Origin: Branchiostoma belcheri
Lineage: Eukaryota > Chordata > Leptocardii > Amphioxiformes > Branchiostomatidae
Direction of reading: 5' to 3'
NCBI RefSeq assembly: GCF_001625305.1
Contig: NW_017804353.1
Location: forward strand, 200,637-264,636
Length of the DNA: 64,000 bases
Under the pieces are notes generated by a model. The model made no database searches, was not told where the DNA came from, and worked only from the letters and a program-made list of their open reading frames with translations. The position numbers and the translations under genes were made by a program. Shown here in pieces: positions 27,901-37,400 of this stretch (its first letter is position 1; every line of letters starts with the position of its first letter).

Positions 27901-30900
27901 AGACACTCCTCTCAGACTTGACCTTGATTTTCCAGTTCCACATAATCCATAAATCCTGGAACCAAGAAATTACGCTGAAGTCGCCCTGAGGCTTGTGATC
28001 AGAGGAGTGGAAAATTACCGACGGCCAACTTGCCACCATTTTGCAGTGAGCTGTTGCTACAAACTCATCACATTCTGAGCATGTATTGACAATTTCCCTC
28101 GCTACTGTACTACTGTACTGTTTCAAATGTGAATTCCTCATTTCTCCTTCTACTGCAAATAGTTATAGCCTCTACCAGGCTTCCAGAGGAGGCTGGAAAG
28201 AGAAAAAATTGGCCAAATAGAGAGATAGCTTGCCAGGCGAGTTGGTCTGCTAGAAACTAGTTTGCTGCACAAAATGTACTCTCTTGCGGACCAACTCCCT
28301 CGGCATGTTATCTCTCTATTTGGCCAATTTCTACTCTTTCTAGCCGCCTCCCGAAGCCTGGTAGGGGCTAGCAAAGTTAAACGAGTCCCTACAAATTTAA
28401 TGATTTACAGTAAATGATTCACTCTAGCATAAAGGACGAACGTTCGCACGGTCGCAAAGCGAAACCAGTCTCATGTGTAATTTGACCTTACCTTTCCCTT
28501 GGTGCCGCTTACATGGATCACCGACAAACCGTCAATTTCGTCCAACTGAAAAAGTAATTAAGTTAAATCAATTAATACCTGTGACATACAAAGTTAAAAA
28601 CTATAACGAGATTGTTACTTAGGGGTGAAGCTTGGTACAGGCTCAAGCAGACAGACCAAATTATAATACCTCCATACACATAGTGGCAATAATACAACTG
28701 GTCTGGCTTGTACTGGGGAATAGCGATAGAAAATGGGGTATATGATAGAAAGGTCACAATCTTCCCCATCGACCTCTGCTTAGAGAACTCTTAGCCTCTA
28801 CCAGGCTTCGGGAGGTGGCTGGAAAGGGTAGAAATTGGCCAGAGAGATAACATGCCAGAGGATTTGGTCTGCTAGAGAGTACATTTTGCCGCACCCAAAA
28901 ATGTACTCTCTAGTTGACCAACTCCCTCGGCATCCCTTGGCCAAATCTCTCTATTTGGTCAATTTCTACTTTCAAGTCGCCTCCCAAAGCTACTCTCCAA
29001 GCAGAGCTTGTGGGGGAATGATTGTTAGCTTTTTATATATGTTTTTTTTTTTTTTTTTGTCGCTACCCCCACCAACCCCGTCAGTGGTCGGCAACCTTCT
29101 CTGGCTAATGGATACTGCCTGGCCAATTTGATACTGTCTTTTTGCCACCGAAAGTGATCTGCTTGGAGATTATCCCTAAGCATGAGAGGCTACAGAATAC
29201 TGGCTTGGTGGAAGTGTTCTTACTGTGATCCCCACTCTGTCCATGAAAGCCTGCATCTGAGGGAGGCTGTTGTGAGCGTTCCTCCCCCGCTCCCTGCGAA
29301 TCCTCTCCAGCGTCTGTGCATTGGTCTGGAGAGTGTTCAACGCCTGAACAGCCTCCTGAGGGAAACAAGGAAAGGACATCAAACATAGTGTATACCTACG
29401 ATTCAACAACTGGTGCAATGAATGAGGGCTTGCAAGGGGGGGGGTCCCGACAACGCTCTACGCTGAATTCGGAAACCCCTTGATTACGCTTTACGATAAA
29501 TTCCAAGTGGCTACAATGTATTACGTAGACTTAAAACGCCGAATACGCTCTACGCAAAAGTATTAGAGCGGTCCGTCTACGCTCTACGTAGAATTAAAAC
29601 GGCCGATTACGCTCTACGGAAAAGGGCTTGCGGGCCCCCATGAATGGCCAAGTGGGTAGAGTCTTTGCTTTGCCGCAGTTCGATCACCAGTCATACCAAA
29701 GACTTTAAAAATGGTACATGCTGCTTTTCTCTGCTTAGCACTCAGCATTTCAGAAAGAGTATGAGAGTTAAACACACACCACTACCAGTGGACTAGCTGT
29801 TGTGATTGTACTATTGTGTGGCCCAAGAGCTACTGAACTGGAGATGGGCGTCGCCCTATGCACCATGTGGTGCGAGAAGGACTTTCACTATTTAACTAAC
29901 AATTCGACTAAGTTTGAGGGGGCTTAATCACACGATGGGGGTGAAAGGGGGTAGCCTGGGGTACTACCATTCTCTGCAATTTCTGCTTCAACAAGCTCAA
30001 GGAAGACCCGCCTGTCAGAAAGTGTTACAAATAGCAATCCTGCCTTCCTACATCTGCTTTCCTAGGAAATGAATGAATGAATGAACTTTATTGCTCAACA
30101 GTTGTACATGGTACAATGTATGGCATCAATAATGTATGGCATCCCGAAGACGGTATCAAGGTATCAAGGTAATAACAAGGTGATCAATACAGTCTATTCT
30201 AATAGGCTACTAGTATTACTACAGGAATATGAACGTAAATGGCGTATGACATGATGTGAGTTAGGCGTTGCTATCTATAGGAAATGCAGCCTAACACATC
30301 AACCAGCAAGCTAGGTAATAATTTGTAAGACCCATAAAACTTTGATTGCAGATCAATTACCGAGGGTCGCAATCAAAACAAAATAAAACCCAAATATGCA
30401 AGGTGCTTATCGATCCCTCTATAACTTAAGCTCCTTGCCAACATTCTTATGTTATTCACAAACTTATCGTCCTAAATTCTTTGCAGTTTCTGTTCTGCCC
30501 TTTTCACTATCAACATCGCCCAAAACTCTAGTGGTAAAACTGTAAAACCCAAACAGTACAGACGATCTATCTCAGCTGTTCCAACCAAATCGATAGTAAT
30601 GAATGCACAGTAACTTCTTCGCACAGATGTGTTAAATACCTAAACACAACACTGAAAATTGATCCGGTACCATAACGGACTAGTCCATCTCGACTCACCA
30701 AGAGAGATATCAGACCTACAAAAGTCTTCTTTAGTTCTACATTCTCGTCTTTGGCTGTTAAAATGAAGCTCACGCCCACACGTACCTCGTAACCCGACCC
30801 CGTATCCATGTGGTGATGTCTAGCGGGCGGTATATGCGGTATCGCCGCCGCAACAGGCCCGAAGTTTCCCCGTCCCCGCCCCGATAACACGGTACGTATA

Positions 30901-31100
30901 CAGCCTCGGAGACCCAGCGGCCACGCATGCAGCATTGCCCGCCCTCCTGGCCACCGAACGCCGCGATCCGAGGCTTTCTCGGCGCCCGAGAAGACTGATT
31001 TTAGCCTTAAAGAGTTGGAGAAGCAAAAGAAGTGCTCTCGCCGCCAGGTTTCGCGGGAAAGTGGCCGAACCAAGACGCAACCTGCACATTTCATTGCCAT
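18980..31100 (-). CDS. FPGS: Folylpolyglutamate synthase
   Basis: FPGS adds glutamates to folates with ATP, trapping them in cytosol and mitochondria. Fifteen minus-strand exons: 31100-30786, 29355-29224, 28545-28492, 26436-26372, 26033-25919, 25631-25554, 25114-25053, 24554-24452, 23727-23650, 23226-23064, 22120-21995, 21258-21161, 20648-20520, 20060-19994, 19506-18980. They sum to 2112 nt (703 residues; human 587), all in phase. Visible marks are [13 protein letters not shown], the P-loop GTKGKGS (about residues 163-169, split over two exons), [74 protein letters not shown] and the C-terminal [11 protein letters not shown]. The extra length is in the Arg-rich leader and the last exon, which carries a long polar insert. 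The exon 9 acceptor (GGTAG at 23728) and the exon 11 donor (GTTTGG) are weaker than the rest. Confidence 0.95.
19811..19886. repeat. (GAGT)n microsatellite
   Basis: About 18 near-perfect GAGT (TGAG) units in the terminal FPGS intron. It is a simple tandem repeat with no spacers, so not an array of any other kind. Confidence 0.95.
20741..20800. repeat. Retroelement 3'-tail-like repeat
   Basis: ATGAATGAATGAACTTTATT then GCTCAACAATTATACATGGT recurs almost unchanged at 30066-30130. A short tandem tail next to a conserved block is typical of LINE or SINE 3' ends. The rest of the element is not recognisable here. Confidence 0.5.
22117..22120 (-). promoter_or_regulatory. Tandem NAGNAG splice acceptor of FPGS exon 11
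   Basis: The acceptor reads CAGTAG, so splicing may use either AG. Both keep the frame (IANGEL or TNGEL after the split codon), giving isoforms that differ by one residue. Confidence 0.5.
22498..22973 (-). repeat. Three partial copies of FPGS exon 10 end with donors
   Basis: The 3' end of the exon at 23226-23064, with its donor GTAAGTCCTG, recurs downstream at 22583-22498, about 22760-22694 and about 22973-22951 (minus strand). The first reads [19 protein letters not shown], the second [16 protein letters not shown]. Intron sequence next to two copies (22401-22502 and 22851-22956, with TTGACCCAACA and CCTTCCGAATGCATTTGCAA) is repeated too, so whole blocks of about 450 bp were duplicated. The 23226-23064 copy is the only one with a proper acceptor and full length. 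Confidence 0.88.
27566..27860. repeat. Repeat with GTGCACC inverted blocks
   Basis: GCTCGAAATACTAGGTGCAT and repeated GTGCACCCAA blocks occur on both sides. An inverse relative lies at 61798-61927 (GGTGCACATGCACCCAGTAT then TTTGAGCCC). It is probably a non-autonomous DNA element in FPGS intron 3. Confidence 0.5.
28166..28370. mobile_element. MITE (TAGCCTCTACCAGGC family)
   Basis: TAGCCTCTACCAGGCTTCC is mirrored by AGCCTGGTAGGGGCTA. Inner AATTGGCCAAATAGAGAGAT and its complement, and GTACATTTTG-type arms, make a near-complete hairpin. It sits in FPGS intron 3. Confidence 0.75.
28792..29194. mobile_element. Nested MITEs: CCAAGCAGA element inside TAGCCTC element
   Basis: 28792-28990 is most of a TAGCCTCTACCAGGC element that breaks off at CTCCCAAAGC. 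28991-29172 is a complete CCAAGCAGA-family element (TACTCTCCAAGCAGAGC to CTGCTTGGAGATTA). After it, TCCCTAAGC repeats the nine bases before it (TCCCAAAGC) with one mismatch, and GAGAGGCTA completes the host element. The inserted element holds a poly-T run at about 29041-29059. Confidence 0.7.
29642..29888 (+). repeat. tRNA-derived SINE
   Basis: Pol III box A-like TGGCCAAGTGGGTAGAGTC and box B-like CAGTTCGATCAC are followed by a conserved body: CATACCAAAGACTTTAAAAA, CTCTGCTTAGCACTCAGC, CACCACTACCAGTGGACTAG and GGCCCAAGAGCTAC. Related copies are at about 38205-39150 and on the minus strand at 52372-52640. It lies in FPGS intron 1 and carries the intact TTAA that is disrupted in the 38205 copy. 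Confidence 0.75.
30066..30130. repeat. Retroelement 3'-tail-like repeat
   Basis: Same block as 20741-20800: GAATGAATGAACTTTATTGC then ACATGGTACAATGTATGGCA. Confidence 0.5.
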
Positions 31101-31412
31101 TTCTCAGCGATCTCGCGCGCTCTCGCGAGATTATGAAATTAGTCGAGTCCACTCTTTCCGAAGGTGAAAATGACTAAACAAATTGTTTTAATGTCCTAGT
31201 TTATAGCCATAAAATTATGTTGTTAAACTGTTTTCCTACGTATTTATAAAATTTTTAGATGGAAAAATACCTGATAATGCCAATTTTAATCCATTTGATG
31301 GTAAAATAATGGATGTTTTTAATGTAGATTTCACTTGGTGAAAAATGGACCTGTCCATATTCGGGGACGAAATGCGCATGTTTGCCTGGGAAATTGACAT
31401 CCACACACCAAA
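31101..31412. promoter_or_regulatory. Bidirectional promoter of FPGS and MAP2K7
   Basis: The two start codons are head to head, 312 bp apart. A perfect palindrome TCTCGCGAGA lies at 31121-31130. This motif is known from TATA-less, CpG-rich and often bidirectional promoters. It is 21 bp from the FPGS start, in a GC-rich stretch, while the MAP2K7 side is AT-rich. No TATA box is evident. Confidence 0.7.
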
Positions 31413-34400
31413 ATGGCGACGTCCCTGGGGTTGGACGCGATCAGCCGCAAGCTGAACAAGCTCGAAGCCAGGCTCCGAGAGGAGAACGAATCCAGAAAAA
31501 AGGACGACACCCTCTTGTTAGATCTCAACACAGGCAACTCCAGCCCTAGGCAGCAAAAACCCGCCAAGCCAGGTAAGCGAACAACCGATGATGATTCACC
31601 TCCAAGTTTTTTTCTCTCTCACCCTCCTCAAAATATCCTCTGATTCTGATCAAAACAAGTCGACTCTTTGTCATTGTAGTACTCTACATATCGACAAAGC
31701 CAAAGATACTCTCCCTTTCCTCTTCTTATTCCTTTATAGATCCTGAATTTTTACTAAAGGAAAATACAGAGTCGTGAAATTTAGAAGAAGAAGAAAGCAA
31801 AATTAGATGACACACACACACACACACTCAAGATTTGCGGGGGCGGCGGTGGGCATGTTTGGTTCCCGAAGTGACAGAAATTTCCTGGTCATTTCCTGTT
31901 TGTCCAACACCTGAGACATAACATTCCCGATCCCTGCCATGTTTCGCGATATTCTCTTACGATAGAAAAAGAGAATTTGTAAACGTCTGCACTGATTTTT
32001 TGTGCGATAACACATTAACAGTTGTGATGATAGGAAACTCCATTTCTCTTTGTGCCCTTAGTACAGTCCTTGGGGACAAATCAGAGGATCACATTAAAAA
32101 AAGAAATCATTTGCAAACGCACCTGCCCCTAGCCTCTAACACATGTGGTACTTTCGTAGCATTGTTATGTCTACATGCCACTTTTTTTCTTCTTATTCTT
32201 TTGTCCTCAAATATTGAAGTGAATTGTCTTTTTCAAGGATTGTTTTTTACACCACAAATATATGGCTCCTTTCTTTATCTTTTTGACACACCAGTACTGT
32301 AAGTGAAAGAATTAACAGTATAATAGTCACTGTGATGTCGCACTTATAATATAAAGTAAAATATAAACAGGGAAGGAAGTCCTTGAATGTGTATTCAATA
32401 TTTTTGGAATCTTGCCAAATTTCCATACACAAAGGAAAGCAGAAGCATTTTAGAGAGTGAAATATCACCACTTCCTTCTTCGTTACTGTCCAGCCCTACA
32501 GTGTAGGATTATTCGTTATTGGTAGCCGTTGCACTTTGTTAGTTACTATTGTGACCCGGTACATAAAAAACAATGGTAAAAAAAAAAGATAACCGAGAAG
32601 GGAACATAAAACAACTGATTTTATGTGTGCTAAAGACGGGACAAGTGCATTAGTGCGTTACTTCCTCTTTCCACGCTTACAGGAAGTCTACTGATTCCGA
32701 GAGGAACAGCGAACGGCACAGCACGACCATCGCCGAGCACGGGGAGTCCCCGCAGAAGTAGAAGAGACCATCTAGAATTTCCTGGCATTCAAGTAACACC
32801 TGCGCCAAAAAGTATAGACAGGTGCGGACAACGTTGTGTGTTTGTTTTCGTCAGTGAAGGTTAGACATCCAGGTAATTAGATACAAAAAAAAAGAAGAAA
32901 GAAACAGTTACTCATGCAAGCTGATATGATTTTGGAAATGGTCAGATGTTTAAGGTAACATCCATTTATACGTCGATGAAGGTTAGACATCCAGGTACTA
33001 GGATACACCCAAAAGCAGTTACTCAAACAACTGGATATGATACATTCCAAAATCATATCCAGTTGCTTGAGTAACTGCTTTTGGGCGCATCCAAGTTATC
33101 TTTCGACAGTGACACTGGAGAGTTGTCAGAAAAGCAGGTTTATAACTGATATAAGTGTATAAGGAAATGTGTTTGTTTTCCTTGCATTGTTTGGTTTGAT
33201 TGTTCTTTTTATAGGTTACTATTGAGAACTAATGTGACAGAAACATCATCAAACAGATCATCAAGTACCTTAGGCTTTTCCAGAATCACGCAAATTTGTG
33301 ATAAAACAGATATTGTCAGTGTGAAAATACATAAATAGTATATTATATTAAATACTACCAGGCACTGGAATAAACCTTGTGGAACTGAAACTGAAAACCA
33401 CTGATCCGAGTTCAATTTTGAATGTACATAGTTTGGAAGTAAGTACAATGTATATGCAAGAATGAAAATCAACAATGAAAGGTTAAGTAAAAAAAAACAT
33501 TCTTCACAAAAGATTTCAATAGAGTGAGTTTTGTGTAAAGTGAAACTGACATGAACATGTATGTTTGAATTTTCTTCCAGTATCGAAGTGGAGAAGAAGT
33601 TGCAAGAAATCATGACGTTAACAGGAATTCTTACCCTGAATCAAAAGGTACGATGCACGTTCCTTTCTTTATTCAATAATACTAGATACATTTTTGTACA
33701 TTTGTACAGTTTGAATTTCTTTACTTCTGCATTCGTTGCTTTTCACTGCGGTGTGATGCATTGCATGAGAAATACCCTCAAATCGTACATATACAGTGCG
33801 CTATATAGATGGTAATTTGTATGTGCAACCCATATATATATATATTGGCTCAGAAGGACAAGGATAAATGAGAAGGCACATCTGTGGTTGTACAATGGAC
33901 TCATCTGAGTGTCCTCGTGTCCCAATTCGACCGTAATTAGTTGTTGTGTATCGGCAGTCATCTCACTAGTATCAGTCAATGAGATAGAGATGAGCAAATA
34001 TGGGATGACACTTCTAGTCAGGGACATTTTCCAAGGTTGATTACGGTCTGCATGTTTGATTATCTATGGGGGGACATATGCTGGATAAAGCTAGTCTCCA
34101 CCAGACTCTTTTGCAGGCAAATTGGACCCTCTATGGCCGGCCAACTCCCCTGGCCAGCTACAATCTGTTTAGGCCAATTTCTACTATTAATTCAGCCTGC
34201 AAAAGAGTTTGGTGGAAACTAGGAAAAAGTGGTGTTAACCAGCTAGTGGACACTGGATGGATATGTCACTGCTTTGATTCCTGGCTGCACATTGTGTCCT
34301 TGGGAAAGGCATGTTCACCCAGGTGTTACTGCAGATGGGTACCTGACTACAGTTGGGAGGAATTCTATTCTATACAATACTGGGCAAAGCCCTATCTAGG

Positions 34401-37400
34401 GCATCCCACCCATGGTGCACGGCTAGTGTGGCTGGTGAAAATAAAAATATGCATGACAACAAAACAGAACAGAACATAATGTGCTCTGTTTTCCAATCCT
34501 CGTTCAAAATCTTTTTACAGTGACAGTTTCTCTCCGTACGGCCAAGCTTTGGAATTTTCTCCCTGACAAGTGTTTCCCACCAACCTACAATCTACAGGCT
34601 TTCATGGTAGATTAACATAAAGTAAGATAGATGTTAATACTGGGCTTCAGTTTTTTTAACTTGATATAAAATGATTTTTGCAGAGATATGCAGCTGAGGT
34701 GGCTGATCTAGAGGAGCACGGGGAGATTGGCAGCGGTACATGTGGGCAGGTCTGGCAGATGAGCTTCAAGAAGACTGGAGACAAGATGGCAGTCAAGGTA
34801 ATAGTCTATGCCATCATTTTGTGTACCTAAACCCACAAGCCCAGACCTAAACCTACTGGGCATATACAAAATACAGAAGGGACTTCTCAGTGAACATTTC
34901 CCAATGGAAAATGGGCAAAATGTTGTAGTGAGCACAGTACTACTAGGGTTTAGAAGGAAGATATGTTGTTTGGAAGGCATGACTCAGTGAAACTGTGGCC
35001 TCATAATTTTTGGACGTAGATATTGATGATGCCCAATGGCAATATTTCCTTCATTTTGCAACGCAAACTTTTGAGTATTGAAGATTTTAGATGGTTTAGA
35101 ACAAAAAGGGGAATGTCACCGAATGTGACATAATTCATTTGCATGCTATGTGTTAAATGTGTTGTACTCTAACAGAACTTAGCCCTTTCTTGTGGAATAA
35201 TATGTCTCTTTTTACCTTCTTACCTGCTTTTTTTTCTCAATCTGCAGCAAATGCGTAGATCGGGAAACAAGGAAGAAAACAAGAGAATTTTGATGGACTT
35301 GGACGTTATCCTGAAGAGCCATGACTGCCCCTTTATTGTACAGTGTTTCGGTGCGTTCATCACCAAGGTAAATGTATGTTTGTATCCAGTTTTTTGTTTC
35401 TTGTTTATGGTGATTATTTTCAGGGTGGCAGGTTTTATGCTTCCATAGTTATTTCCAAATGCTACATTTTTGTAACTAATGCTACATGCTAGGCATGGGG
35501 GAAACACTGAAAGGAAGTTAGGATAAAGGTTCTAGAAAAGGTTATCTTTGTCTTCAAATAAGTCTCATGTAATCTAATCTAACTAAGAGTCCTTTTTAGA
35601 TATATACACAGTGTCACCCTATAATAAATGTAATGGTACGACCACTTGTTAGCTGGCCAATAGAGTGTAAGCACTCATATTCAATGCAAAATGGGGCTGC
35701 TGATTGGCTAACTTATTTCTGTATCTGTATAACTGGAATAACCGCCTTTTCGGCGTAACACACCAGCTTCGCAGGCACGCGGTGCGGCGGCAGCTGGCTA
35801 TATTACACCCATCGACTTGTTACACCTAATCCTTGAATTTCTAACTCTAGACAATGTTTAAAGCTATCTAATGACAATGCCCCTACTGTACTTGGTGACA
35901 GTGAGTTCCAGTCTGCAATAGTTCTAGGAAAGAATGAATTCTTGAACGCCTCAATCCTCGGTTGATAACTCTGGTACTTGAAGGCATGACTATTTCTTTT
36001 TTATATATTTGTAATCTCTCTCCACAGATGGATGTATGGATATGTATGGAGCTAATGAGCACCTGTATGGAGAAGTTGATGAAGAGATTACAGTCGCCCA
36101 TTCCTGAGCAGATCCTGGGGAAGATGGGCGTGTCTGTCGTCAAGGCGCTGCACTACCTGAAGGAGAAACATGGAGTCATACACAGAGGTGAGGTCTAGAA
36201 AAGATATGCTGTGTTTCCTGTTTCCCAACCGACCCTAGAATTAATTAGAAAACCTGCCGACCCTTGAGTTTTTTGGGGGGTTGACCTCTGCAAGGGACAT
36301 TTGTTTGGAGCTGATCAACCTTTTCTAGCTGCACTACCTGAAGGAGAAACATGGAGTCATACACAGAGGTAAGGAACATCTTGAAGATGGGAGGAGTTTG
36401 TGTTAGTAGTAGTTGAGGAGGAGGGAATGGTATAACCATGTGGAATCTTTGACTTCTTATTTCTAAGAATTCCTTCTCGAGATGTCATAGTCACATGGAA
36501 TGCCACCCAGTAATGTATAGCTACAAAGTCCTGGATGCCAGAAAGAACTATTTAGTAAAGGGAAGAGTGGCCCCAACTGGAAAAAATGTAGACAGTAGTC
36601 TATTGCCCTAGTTCTAACTTTTCCCGGGACTGGGGGAATCCCCCTGGGCCCCCTTCAAAAGCACATACAATAAAAAAAAGGACATCCAACACAAAAATCC
36701 TAGCTAGTAAAAGCCTGCTCTAGTCTATTACCGTAGTTGTAACATCCGTCATGATTTTTCCTCAGACGTGAAGCCCTCCAACATCCTGATGGATGAGACG
36801 GGCATCTTCAAACTGTGCGACTTCGGCATCAGTGGGCGGCTCGTCGACTCCAAGGCCAAGACAAGAAGCGCAGGATGTGCTGCTTACATGGCGGTAAGTC
36901 GATATCATCTACAGTCGAGAAAGGCAGCATCTGATTTATTCGCTTCCATCATGCTCATCAGGGTTGGACAAGTCCCATTGCCCACTTGCCCAGGGCAAGT
37001 AAAAGTACTGTTTGGGCAAGTGAATATCCCCCTGAATATCCCCCTAAATTTTTTGGATGCAAATTATGCATTATTTTGACCAAGTTTGAAACAATTATTT
37101 TATAAATTAAGCATCCAACATTATAAACTCTATTATAATAAAATAATTTCATTTCTGCTAGTAAAACGCAAAGAAATGCTTCATATTTTGGCAAGTGGAT
37201 TTTTGAAAACTTGTCCAACCCTGCTCATACATCAACTCCTTTCCATGTCAATCAAGACAAGATCTGAACTGTTTTTGATGGTAGTCCAGACCAAACAAAA
37301 AATAGTAGCCCCTAAAAAGGGGCGCACAAAACGATAGATAAACCACTCTACCTTGGAAGAGGTGGACAGTATGATCACTGTGCCAGGTAAGTATCTGAAC

